Of a stretch of DNA of 64,000 nt, positions 34,036 to 42,336 are shown in pieces; within the stretch, counting starts at the first letter, position 1, and each line of letters begins with the position of its first letter. Made by a program: the position numbers and the translations under genes. Location: positions 62,001-126,000 of the forward strand of contig NZ_QOIM01000036.1 of NCBI RefSeq assembly GCF_003323735.1, written 5' to 3'. The notes under the pieces were generated by a model. That model had not been told where the DNA came from and ran no database searches. It was given only the letters and a program-made list of their open reading frames with translations. Origin of the DNA: Streptomyces reniochalinae (GTDB lineage: Bacteria; Actinomycetota; Actinomycetes; Streptomycetales; Streptomycetaceae).

Positions 34036-34722
34036 ATGGACACCGACGAGCGGATCGCCCTGGCGATGGCGGAACTTCTGCGCAAGCAGGGCTACGCCGC
34101 CACGGGCATCAACCAACTCGCCCGCGCGGCAGGCGCGCCCACCGGATCCCTCTACCACCACTTCAAAGGAGGGAAGCGCGAGATCGCGGCGGCCGCGCTG
34201 CGGCAGACCGGAGCCGCGTACATCCAGCTGCTGCCGTTGCTGCTCGACGCACACGACGATCTCGCGACCGGTATCGAGTCCCTGTTCGCCGAAGCCGCCG
34301 AGGACATGCGCGACACGGGGTGGGCCAACATGTGTCCGGTCGGCACGGTCACAGCCGAGACCGCCGACACCGAGCCCGAACTGCGCAAGGTCGCGGCGGA
34401 GGTGATGGAGACCTGGGTCGAGGTGGGCAGCCGGTACTTCACCGCACGCGGGCTGTCCGAGGCGGACTCCCGCACCGTCGTCTTCGCCGTGCTGTCCGCC
34501 CTCGAAGGAGCGTTCATCCTCGCCCGGGGGATGCGCTCGGCCGAGCCGTTCCGGGCCGCCGGACGCACGCTCGGGACCTACGTCGCTTCGCTGCGCGACG
34601 AACAGCCGAAGACACCGGCCCGGACGCGCGCACAGACCGGGCAGCGCCACCACGCGCCGGTGCCCCGGGGAGAGAGCCCCGGGCCACCGCGTGCGCGTCA
34701 GACGCCGAACGCGGCCGGGTAG
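34036..34722 (+). CDS. TetR-family regulator
   Basis: A 228-residue TetR-family repressor. The helix-turn-helix reads YAATGINQLARAAGAPTGSL followed by YHHFKGGKREIAAAAL, typical of the YxAF/LmrA-like subgroup with its C-terminal domain around TGWANMCPVGTVTAET. The C-terminus is a Pro/Arg-rich tail of about 35 residues. The ATG at 34036 is in the reading frame of the family; an ATG at 34028 is in another frame. It shares a 34-bp palindromic operator with the divergent hydrolase. Its 3' end overlaps the convergent GNAT gene by 25 bases. Confidence 0.9.
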   Translation: MDTDERIALAMAELLRKQGYAATGINQLARAAGAPTGSLYHHFKGGKREIAAAALRQTGAAYIQLLPLLLDAHDDLATGIESLFAEAAEDMRDTGWANMCPVGTVTAETADTEPELRKVAAEVMETWVEVGSRYFTARGLSEADSRTVVFAVLSALEGAFILARGMRSAEPFRAAGRTLGTYVASLRDEQPKTPARTRAQTGQRHHAPVPRGESPGPPRARQTPNAAG

Positions 34723-35207
34723 CGGATGGTGCCTGTGGGGAGGTCGCGTGTCTCGTCGAGAGGCATGGCCATCATGGCCTCGTCGGGCACCTCGAAGGGC
34801 GCGCGGATGCCGAGGCGGGAGGCGCGGGTGAAACCGAACCGCGGGTAGTAGCCGGCGTGCCCCAGTACGACGACGAGGTGCTCTCCCATGTGCCTCGCGG
34901 CGTCGAGCGCGGCACGGATGGCGGCGGACCCGGCGCCGGTGCGCTGGAACGACGGCAGCACCGCGCAGGGGGCCAGCGCGAGGGCGGGTCGGCCGTCGAC
35001 GTGGCAGCGGGTGAGCAGCGCGTGTCCGACCGGCGTGCCGTCAGGAGCGGTGGCCACCATGGACAGGCCGTCGATCCACGCCTCCGGGTCGGCGCGCAGG
35101 GCTTCGACGAGGTCGGCTTCCTCCGGGGTGGGAAACGCCGCGAGGACGATGTCGCGGATGGCGGTGATGTCGTCGACGGTCTCGGTCCGTGTGGTCCACG
35201 TGGTCAT
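34698..35207 (-). CDS. GNAT N-acetyltransferase, YhbS-like
   Basis: A 169-residue GNAT-fold acetyltransferase. The acetyl-CoA pyrophosphate loop is QRTGAGSAAIRAALDAAR, and the family-specific VVVLGHAGYYPRFGF segment matches YhbS-type proteins. The ATG at 35207 begins directly before strand 1 (TTRTETVDDITAIRDIVLAAF). Its end overlaps the convergent TetR gene by 25 bases. The substrate is unknown. Confidence 0.85.
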   Translation of the reverse strand: MTTWTTRTETVDDITAIRDIVLAAFPTPEEADLVEALRADPEAWIDGLSMVATAPDGTPVGHALLTRCHVDGRPALALAPCAVLPSFQRTGAGSAAIRAALDAARHMGEHLVVVLGHAGYYPRFGFTRASRLGIRAPFEVPDEAMMAMPLDETRDLPTGTIRYPAAFGV

Positions 35208-36054
35208 GGAGTCATCGCTCTCGTCGTCGTGGTGGGGGAGGAGGTGGCAGCGACCGGCGGCCCGCAGGGCCTGGGGGCGCGAAGGCGTGGACACACGCCT
35301 CGTCGCAGCCGTGGTCCGCCGCGAGATGGGCCGGGCGCGATGAGTAAGAGGTTGAGACAAGGTTTGAGGCAACGTGAAGGCCCTTGAACGGGGACCCCGA
35401 TGCGCACGCCGGTGCTCCCGTCCGTGAGCCGTCAGGGCTCGCACACAACGGGGGTCAGCTTCGGGTCAGACCGGGGCCCGGGACGTGAGGATGGTCCGGC
35501 GGGCACCGCACACGGCAGTGGCCTCTACGACGGTCATCAACTCACCTCCCCCATCGGTCCCCGCAGCCGGCCCGGTCGCCGCTGCGCGGCCCAACGTAAC
35601 ACGCGCCTTCCCCGCGGGCCCGGTCGCCGCCTGGGCGGAGCGGCGGCGCGCGGCGCGGCTCCAGCTGTGGCGGGTGGCGGGCGACGGGTGGCGGGTGCGG
35701 GCGGCCGGGTGCGTGCGGCTACGTGCCGGATGTGTCCGCCTCGGCATCACAGCGCTCGCGCACCGGCCGCCGTCACCGTGTTGCCGCCGTCACCGTGTCG
35801 CCGCGGAGCCCGACTCGTGGTGCTGGGAAGCGGCAGCGAGGAGGGCAAGTGTCGTACCGGCGTGCGCCCGGACACCGTCACGGGGTCCAGCCCATGTCTC
35901 ATGCGGCTGCTGCGGCGGCGGGCGGGGCCGAGGTATGTGGCACACACATGGCGATCGATGTGTGCCTGTTGACGAGCGGCCGTGTCCCTGGGTGACACCG
36001 CTCCCTGAGTGATACCGCGCGTGTCTCCAGGGACGAACGTATCCCGAGCGGTTC
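35208..36054. other. 847-bp stretch without a confident gene
   Basis: Open frames here are compositional, and the DNA contains short imperfect GC-rich repeats (such as CCGCCGTCACCGTG around 35768-35800). The only item with translation signals is a 23-codon frame on the minus strand (35466-35537). No RNA gene was recognised. Confidence 0.45.
35466..35537 (-). CDS. Possible 23-residue peptide with a strong ribosome site
   Basis: A short frame (MTVVEATAVCGARRTILTSR then APV) begins with ATG at 35537, preceded by GGGGGAGGTGA at good spacing. That is the best Shine-Dalgarno sequence in an otherwise gene-poor 847-bp stretch. It does not resemble the leader peptides of sulfur genes that I know. It could be a small protein, a leader peptide or chance. 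Confidence 0.22.
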   Translation of the reverse strand: MTVVEATAVCGARRTILTSRAPV

Positions 36055-36804
36055 TTACTCGGCCTTGTCCTTGTCGCCCTGTTTCCCGGTCGTTGCCGTG
36101 GTCGTCGAGGCGCTCGGAGTGAGTGCGGTGTAGAAGACCGAGCTGCCCTGCTTGCTGCGCTGGGCGGCGTTCTTGGCCACCAGGTTCTCCAGAGTGGTGC
36201 GCACGACGGTGGTCTTCACGGCGCGGCCGGGGTGCTCCTTGTCGAGAGCCGTGGTGATTTCCGCCGCCGAACGCGGCTCGCCCTGCTGCTCCAGGTGGGC
36301 GCGGACGAGTTCGACCAGGGTGGGCTGGACCGGCTTGGCAGCGGGCTTCGTGGCTGACTTCCGGGCCGACTTCTGGGCGGGCTTCTGTGTCGCCTTCGGC
36401 GCGGACTTCTTGTTCTGTGTGGACTTCTTCTCCTCGGCGTTGGCGGTCTTCTTACCCGCGTCGGCGCCCGTCTTACCCGCGCCGGCGTCCGCCGAGCCGC
36501 CGCTCGTCGCCGTGGTCGCCGCCGCACGCGTCCGCTTGCGCTTGGCGGGCTCGCGGGCCGGCTTCTTGCGCGGGGACGGCACGGCAGCGGCATCCTTGGG
36601 TGCGGTGGGTGCCACCGTCACCCCCAAAGCCTGCTGCATGTTCAGCAGAATGGTGTGGTCGCGCTTCAATGCGGCCAACCGCTCTTCCATTGCCGAGATC
36701 TCGGCGGTGAGGCGCTCCTGTTCGCTGGTGTTGTGTTCGAGGTCTTCGGTCAGTCGTTCGGTGTACTGCGACGTGAGGTCTGCGGGGGTGGTGGTGTCGG
36801 TCAT
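36055..36804 (-). CDS. Coiled-coil, Lys/Ala-rich linker, winged-helix protein
   Basis: A 249-residue protein in three parts. Residues about 8-62 form a heptad-rich coiled coil (EDLEHNTSEQERLTAEISAM, EERLAALKRDH). Residues about 75-165 are a disordered, strongly basic Lys/Ala/Pro linker like those of histone-like or nucleoid proteins. Residues about 168-232 look like a winged helix (QPTLVELVRAHLEQQGEPRS, AVKTTVVRTTLENLVAKN). It is probably a DNA-binding oligomer, perhaps nucleoid-associated; I cannot name a characterised homologue. The ATG at 36804 follows a GGAAAGG site. Confidence 0.7.
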   Translation of the reverse strand: MTDTTTPADLTSQYTERLTEDLEHNTSEQERLTAEISAMEERLAALKRDHTILLNMQQALGVTVAPTAPKDAAAVPSPRKKPAREPAKRKRTRAAATTATSGGSADAGAGKTGADAGKKTANAEEKKSTQNKKSAPKATQKPAQKSARKSATKPAAKPVQPTLVELVRAHLEQQGEPRSAAEITTALDKEHPGRAVKTTVVRTTLENLVAKNAAQRSKQGSSVFYTALTPSASTTTATTGKQGDKDKAE

Positions 36805-37199
36805 GGCGTTTGCCTTTCCACAATCGGGAGACGGTGAGTGGGCCCGGGAGCGGGCCGGAGAAGTCGGGGGCACATCATCGCTGGCACGGGCACCGCCGCA
36901 CCACAGTGTGCAGTGACTTCTACACCATGCTGGGCCATAGAGATAGTACGGCCGAGCAATACCGGTAGTTCCGCGGGTGGTGATGTCGGCACGTGGTGGT
37001 GGCTCCCTTCCCGCTTGCGCGCACTCACGGCAACACCGCTTTCCTCGGTTGCGGACTTGTCGCTCTGGCTCTCGGACCCGCACATACCGGTGTCATGCCG
37101 CGGCTTGCAACATGGCAGCGGCGCACGGGACTTCACCACCACATGTGCCACCTCAGCGCAGGCTCTACACAACAAACACCGGGACGGAATCCGGGCCGT
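36805..37199. other. 395-bp gap, no gene seen
   Basis: Contains the upstream region of the winged-helix gene and the downstream end of the FtsX-type permease. A relatively AT-rich patch near 36930-36965 (CCATAGAGATAGTACGG) could hold the promoter of the former. No inverted repeat or RNA was noticed. Confidence 0.4.
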
Positions 37200-39713
37200 T
37201 CACTCGGCGCTGGTGGCGCGCAGCATCGGGATACGAGCGGCCCGACGGGCGGGGACGACGGAGGCGAGAGTGCCGATCAGGGCCGTCGCGGCGACGGAGG
37301 CGGCCAGTTGGGCCCATGGCACGACGAGCGTCAACCCGCCCTGGCCGAGCACCGCCGCGGTGCCGATGGCGAGGCCGGATCCCAGCCCGAGCAGGCACCC
37401 GAGCAGCGCGATGACCAGTGCTTCGAGACGCAGCAAGGGACCGACTCGGCCGCACTCCCAGCCGATGATCCGCAACAGCCCGATTTCCCGGACACGTTCG
37501 TGGACCGCCATGCCCATGGTGTTGACCACACCCAGGCAACCGATGACCACGGTGACGCTGAGGAGCGCGTAGACCTGCGTCAGCAGCGGGGCCGTACCGG
37601 CGGACGCCGCGGCCCGCACGTCGGCGCGGTCCTGGACGAGGAGCGCGGGGTTGTCGAGCGTCTCGCGGATCTGTGTGCGCAGCGCGTCGGCGCGTCCCGG
37701 CGCGGCATCGACCAGCACGGAGGCGACGCGGGGACTGTCCTGAGCCACGGTGGGCTCGGGCAGGTCGTGTGCGGAAACGAGCGCGGGTGTCACGGTGTCG
37801 GGACCGTCGTACAGCGCGACGACGGGCAGGGAGGTCCGGGTGCCGGAACCGCCGAACGTGCCGGTGACGCGGGTGCCCAGCCGCCAACCGCGTTCCCGCG
37901 CGAGGTCGGTGGTGACGGCGATGCCGTCGTCGAGGCGGTCGAGGGACCCCGCACGGACGGTCAGCGAAGTCACCTCGCGGACGGTGCCGGGGTCGACGCC
38001 CGTGACGGTCAGGTCGTCCTCACCGTCGGCCGGCCGGAGTGTGGCGCGGACGAGAGGGCTGACGGCCTGTGCCCCGGTCACTTCCGCCACCCTCTTCGCG
38101 GTGTCCGGGCCGATCTCACCGAAGTCGACAGCGGTGATGCGCAGGTCCGAGGTCATGCGGGCGGCGGCCTCCTGCTCGTCGTGGTGGTCGACCGCGGTGA
38201 TGGCCATGGTCAGCGCGCTGACCATGGCGAGCCCGATCATCAGGGTGGTCACGGTCGCGGCCGTGCGGCGCGGGTTGCGGCGGGCGTTCTCCACAGCGAG
38301 AGTGCCGCGCACCCCGGCCAGGCGCCTCAGCGGCACACGCAGGAGGGAGGTGAAGCAGAGGGCAAGCAACGGAGCGAGCAGGATGAGTCCCAGCAAAAGG
38401 ACGGGGGCGGCGGCGAAGACCGTGTTCGGGTCGTCCGCCGCGATGGCGAGCAGAACAACGCCGGCCGCGGTGACGGCCGTACCGGCGATACCGCGGCGGC
38501 GCAGCGGCCCCTGGCCCAGCCCCTCTCCTCCCGTGCGGAGCGCCGCGACGGGCGGCACGGCGCCCGCGCGGCGTGCGGGAAGGTAGGCGGAGACCATGGT
38601 GACACCGATACCGACCCCGAACGCCGCGAGGGGAGCGGTGACGGAGTCCAGCCGCAGGGGCACCGCCGGTCCGCCGCCGCTGCCGGTGACGCCGAACAGC
38701 GCGTTCAGCACCGCCGCGACACCGGTCCCCAGCCCGTAGCCGAGTGCGGAGGCGAACGTGCCGACGAGGAACGCTTCCGTGAGCACCTGCCCGGTCACCT
38801 GCCGGCGCGTGGCACCGACGGCGCGCAGCAGCGCGTGTTCGCGCGCGCGGGCCGCGCCGAGCATGGTGAACGTCGTGGCGATGAGGAACGTCGACACGAA
38901 GAGGGCGACTCCGGCGAAGCCCAACAGCAAGGTGGTGCGTTTGTCCCCGCCGTTCAGTGCGGAGGCGGCGGCGTCGTTCTCCGCGCGGGTGCTGACGTCG
39001 GCGTCCGCGGGCAGCACCGCCGCAGCGCGTTCGGCGAGTTCGGCGGCCGAGGTGCCGCGCGCGGCGGTGAGACCGATCTGCGCGTAGGTGCCGGGCGCGG
39101 CCGCGAACCGGTGCTGCGCGGTGCGCGGGTCGAAGGCGGTGAGAGTGCCGCCGGTCGCCGTACGCGGGTCCTCGGAGGCGAAGACACCGACGAGCCGCGC
39201 GGTGCGGGCCGTGCCTTCGACGACGACGCGCACACGGTCGCCGACCCGGTGCCCGGCACGGGCGGCGGCGCCGGCGTCGACGGCGATCTCACCCCCGGTA
39301 CGGGGACCGTGCCCGGCGGTCAGCGGGTAGCGGGGGTCGGTGCCGTTCCGCCCGGGGACCCAGTTGACCCCGATCGCCGGCCGCTGTTCTCCCACGAGGG
39401 CCCCGTCCCGCCCGACCAGGTGGGCGCTGCCCTCCACGCTGCCGCGGGCGGAGGCGACACCGGGCAGGGCGCGCAACTGACGCAGCAGCGCGTCGTCCAG
39501 GCGAGTGCGCTCATCGCCGGAAGAGCGCCCGGGATCCATGCGGACGGAGACGTCGGCCTGTGCGCCACCGCGGCCGCCGTCCAAGGCCGCGGCGGCGGAC
39601 TGACTGTAGAGCAACGAGCCCGTCACGAAGGCCACACCGAGCACGACAGCGAGGCCGGGAAGGAGGAAACGGATCCTGTGGGCGACGAGAGCACGCAGTG
39701 CGGAGCGGAACAT
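37200..39713 (-). CDS. FtsX-type ABC transporter permease
   Basis: An 837-residue permease of the MacB/FtsX type with two FtsX domains: an N-terminal helix (residues 12-38), a large extracellular domain, three helices around 270-390, four-helix centre around 405-470, a second extracellular domain, then three helices at the C-terminus. The conserved motifs REHALLRAVGATRRQV and VREIGLLRIIGW mark the two FtsX units. Such permeases normally pair with an ATPase for lipoprotein or antibiotic-peptide export; none is adjacent. A divergent NarL-type two-component system probably controls it. Four 11-bp direct repeats precede the start. Confidence 0.87.
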   Translation of the reverse strand: MFRSALRALVAHRIRFLLPGLAVVLGVAFVTGSLLYSQSAAAALDGGRGGAQADVSVRMDPGRSSGDERTRLDDALLRQLRALPGVASARGSVEGSAHLVGRDGALVGEQRPAIGVNWVPGRNGTDPRYPLTAGHGPRTGGEIAVDAGAAARAGHRVGDRVRVVVEGTARTARLVGVFASEDPRTATGGTLTAFDPRTAQHRFAAAPGTYAQIGLTAARGTSAAELAERAAAVLPADADVSTRAENDAAASALNGGDKRTTLLLGFAGVALFVSTFLIATTFTMLGAARAREHALLRAVGATRRQVTGQVLTEAFLVGTFASALGYGLGTGVAAVLNALFGVTGSGGGPAVPLRLDSVTAPLAAFGVGIGVTMVSAYLPARRAGAVPPVAALRTGGEGLGQGPLRRRGIAGTAVTAAGVVLLAIAADDPNTVFAAAPVLLLGLILLAPLLALCFTSLLRVPLRRLAGVRGTLAVENARRNPRRTAATVTTLMIGLAMVSALTMAITAVDHHDEQEAAARMTSDLRITAVDFGEIGPDTAKRVAEVTGAQAVSPLVRATLRPADGEDDLTVTGVDPGTVREVTSLTVRAGSLDRLDDGIAVTTDLARERGWRLGTRVTGTFGGSGTRTSLPVVALYDGPDTVTPALVSAHDLPEPTVAQDSPRVASVLVDAAPGRADALRTQIRETLDNPALLVQDRADVRAAASAGTAPLLTQVYALLSVTVVIGCLGVVNTMGMAVHERVREIGLLRIIGWECGRVGPLLRLEALVIALLGCLLGLGSGLAIGTAAVLGQGGLTLVVPWAQLAASVAATALIGTLASVVPARRAARIPMLRATSAE

Positions 39714-39726
39714 CGGTAGCGTCCTT

Positions 39727-39770
39727 CGGACGGGAATCGGACGGGAATCGGACGGGAATCGGACGGGAAG
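39727..39770. repeat. Four 11-bp direct repeats upstream of the permease
   Basis: CGGACGGGAAT is repeated in tandem at 39727, 39738 and 39749, with a fourth copy ending in G at 39760. The array begins 14 bp before the permease start codon. An 11-bp period places each copy on the same face of the helix, which is how cooperative regulators such as the adjacent response regulator may bind. It could equally be a simple repeat in the 5' leader. Confidence 0.7.
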
Positions 39771-40010
39771 AGGCGGGAAACGGCGGGACAGACGGGACGC
39801 GCACGGGCCGACGTGGAACAGGCGCGAAGGGAACAAGAGGCGGGCCAGGCAGGCGGACGGGACGCGGCCGCATGCCTCGCAGCACCTGCCGTGACGATCC
39901 TGGGCGCCGCGCAGGGCGCCGCGGATCGACCGAACTGCCGAATCCCCGACGAGGCGCCTCGACCGAATGACCGAGGTGTACGAAACCGTGCTGCCGTAGC
40001 GTGACCTGGC

Positions 40011-41198
40011 ATGATCTCCGCTCTCACCGCCCGGCCCCGCCCGCGGCACGTGCTGCTGGGCCTGACAGGCGCGGCGCTCGGTGTGCTCGTCGTCATGGAG
40101 GGGCTCAACGCACCGCTTCGGCCGGTGGCCGCGCTGACCATGGCCTCCGGCCTGCTGTGCCTGAGCGCGCCGGCCGCGCCGCAGCGCCACTTCCCGCGCC
40201 AGGCGGCCTGGGCCGTGGCCGGCTCCGCGCTGGTGACCGCGGTGGGGGCGTTGACGACGCACCGCCCGGAGAACACGCCCGGCATGGTGGAGGCCGGAGC
40301 ACTGCTGATGGTGCTCGTCCGGGCCGTGCGGCGCTGCCCACCCCGGCAGGCGATGCTGCTGGGCGCCGTGTCCGCCGCCGCGGCTGTGGCGCTCCCGCTG
40401 CGTATCGAGCGCTGGGACAGCCTGACACTGCTGGTCATGACCGTGATCGCCTGCGTCGGTGTGCCGTTCGCCGTCGTGCTCGGTCTCTGCCTGCGGCTGC
40501 GGGATGCGCTGCGCGCGCGGGAACGGGAGTCCTTCCTGCGCGAGCAGCGGCTGGGCTACGCGCGTGACCTGCACGATTTCGTCGCCCACCACGTCACTGC
40601 CATCGTCGCGCGCACCCGCGCCGCGCGCTTCGCAGCCGGGGCCGGACAGGCACCGTCGGCCGAGGACCTGGACCGGATGCTCGCGCAGATCGAGGAAGCC
40701 GGCTCGCAGGCACTGGGTTCGATGCGGGCGATGGTCTCCTCACTACGGGACACCTCCGCGCCCGCTCCGACGCGCCCACCGGGCGACCCGCAGGTGCTGC
40801 GGGACCTGGTGGAGGAGTTCGGCCGAACCGGCGCGCGGGCCGAACTCAGCCTCGACCCGCGGCTGGCCCAGCGGCCTCTGCCCCCGGAGACGGGAACCAC
40901 CGTGCAGCGGGTGGTGCAGGAGTCGCTGACGAACGTGCGCCGCCACGCGCCCGAGGCCACGCGCGTCACAGTGCGTGTGGTGCCGCGCCCTGACGACACG
41001 CTGGAGGTGGAGGTGACCGACGACGGACCCCAGGACACGGCGGCACCCGGCTCCGCGGACGGCGGGGGGTTCGGCCTCGTCGGACTGACCGAGCGCGTCG
41101 AGGCGACCGGCGGAACCCTCACCACAGGGCCGCGGCCGGGCGGCGGATGGCGCGTCCTCGCCGTGCTGCCGGCCAAGGACGCCGCCCCGAGCCGCTGA
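40011..41198 (+). CDS. NarL-type sensor histidine kinase
   Basis: A 395-residue membrane histidine kinase. Residues 13-165 hold five or so hydrophobic helices, with little extracellular sequence, as in intramembrane-sensing kinases. The HisKA_3 phosphoacceptor is H188 in YARDLHDFVAHHVTAIVART. The ATPase domain has QESLTNVRRHAPEATRV (N box), VTDDGP, and GFGLVGLTERVEATGG. It is followed by a response regulator 23 bases downstream and divergent from an FtsX-type permease, a common arrangement for cell-envelope stress detoxification modules. Confidence 0.9.
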   Translation: MISALTARPRPRHVLLGLTGAALGVLVVMEGLNAPLRPVAALTMASGLLCLSAPAAPQRHFPRQAAWAVAGSALVTAVGALTTHRPENTPGMVEAGALLMVLVRAVRRCPPRQAMLLGAVSAAAAVALPLRIERWDSLTLLVMTVIACVGVPFAVVLGLCLRLRDALRARERESFLREQRLGYARDLHDFVAHHVTAIVARTRAARFAAGAGQAPSAEDLDRMLAQIEEAGSQALGSMRAMVSSLRDTSAPAPTRPPGDPQVLRDLVEEFGRTGARAELSLDPRLAQRPLPPETGTTVQRVVQESLTNVRRHAPEATRVTVRVVPRPDDTLEVEVTDDGPQDTAAPGSADGGGFGLVGLTERVEATGGTLTTGPRPGGGWRVLAVLPAKDAAPSR

Positions 41199-41221
41199 GC
41201 CGGCCCTGTGTGCCTGGGAAC

Positions 41222-41971
41222 ATGTCCGGCATGACGATCCGGGTACTCATCGCCGACGACCAGGAGATGGTCCGCGCCGCGTTCCGTATGATCCTCGACT
41301 CCCAGCCGGACCTGGAGGTCGTCGCGGAGGCGGCGGACGGCGCGTCCGCCGTCGAGCAGGCGCGCAGCCTGCGCCCCGATGTGTGCCTGCTCGACATCCG
41401 GATGCCCGGCCTGGACGGGCTGGACGCCACGCGGCTGCTCGCGGGCCCGGGCGTCGAGGACCCGCTCAAGGTACTGATCGCGACCACCTTCGACCTCGAC
41501 GAGTACGTCTACCGCGCGCTGCGCGACGGCGCGTGCGGTTTCCTGCTCAAGGACGGAGCACCGGGGCTGCTGACCGAGGCCGTACGGGCCGCGGCGGCAG
41601 GCAACGCGATGATCTCCCCGTCCGTAACGGTCCGGCTACTCGCCCGGATGGCCACGGGCGGCGACACCGACCCCGCGGCGCACCGCACACCCGGCACACA
41701 CCACGACACCGACCGTGCGCGGTGTCGCCCCCGCCCGTCGTCCGGCGGTCCCGCCGCACCGCACGAGCCGCTCACGCAGCGGGAGCTGGAGGTGACCCGG
41801 CTGGTGGCGCGGGGACGCACCAACGAGGAACTCGCCGCCGAACTGTACGTGTCGCTGTCGACGGTGAAGACGCACCTGGGCAACGTCCAGCGCAAGCTCG
41901 CCGCGCGGAACAGGGTGGAGATCGCCGCCTGGGCGTGGGAGCACGGTGTCTGCACGGCCGGACCGGACTGA
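41222..41971 (+). CDS. NarL/LuxR-family response regulator
   Basis: A 249-residue response regulator. The receiver domain has the acidic pair in IADDQEMV and the phosphoacceptor Asp58 in LLDIRMPGLDG. The C-terminal LuxR helix-turn-helix is LTQRELEVTRLVARGRTNEE and SLSTVKTHLGNVQRKLAARN. The linker (about residues 147-178) is long and rich in His, Pro and Arg. Two in-frame ATGs (41222, 41231) are possible starts; neither has a strong ribosome site. It forms a pair with the preceding kinase. Confidence 0.9.
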   Translation: MSGMTIRVLIADDQEMVRAAFRMILDSQPDLEVVAEAADGASAVEQARSLRPDVCLLDIRMPGLDGLDATRLLAGPGVEDPLKVLIATTFDLDEYVYRALRDGACGFLLKDGAPGLLTEAVRAAAAGNAMISPSVTVRLLARMATGGDTDPAAHRTPGTHHDTDRARCRPRPSSGGPAAPHEPLTQRELEVTRLVARGRTNEELAAELYVSLSTVKTHLGNVQRKLAARNRVEIAAWAWEHGVCTAGPD

Positions 41972-42095
41972 CCAGGACCCACGGCACCGGCGTGGTTGCC
42001 GCGCCGAGGGGAACCCGGGGACGTGCCCGCAGCGTATCCACGACAACAGCGCGTATGGGCAAGGAACAGCGCGTATCGACGAAAGGGGATCCGGG

Positions 42096-42305
42096 GTGGG
42101 AAAGGACTTCTCCGTCGGAGACCACGTCAGGTGGAACTCCGAGGCCGGACACGTCGAAGGCGTCATCGTCAGGAAGCACACGATGGATGTGGAGTACAAG
42201 GGCCACATGCGCCGGTGCACCGAGGACGACCCCCAGTACGAGATCAAGAGCGACAAGACGGATCACGTCGCGATGCACAAAGGGAACGCCCTGACGAAAC
42301 TGTAG
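42096..42305 (+). CDS. DUF2945 (hypervirulence-associated TUDOR-like) protein
   Basis: A 69-residue protein matching the DUF2945 pattern: FSVGDHVRWNSEAGHVEGVI, a central Y-x-G segment, and DDPQYEIKSDKTDHVAMHKG near the end. These small beta-barrel proteins are widespread and functionally undefined. The GTG at 42096 follows GAAAGGGGAT. It lies after the response regulator, 124 bases downstream, and before a degraded WD40 gene. Confidence 0.85.
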   Translation: MGKDFSVGDHVRWNSEAGHVEGVIVRKHTMDVEYKGHMRRCTEDDPQYEIKSDKTDHVAMHKGNALTKL

Positions 42306-42336
42306 GGACGGGTGTGCCGTCCCTGCCCCACGCAGG

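Noticed and set aside
36993-39719. A 908-codon frame antisense to the FtsX-type permease
   Set aside because: Low-complexity Gly/Arg/Asp sequence; the opposite strand encodes clear FtsX motifs.
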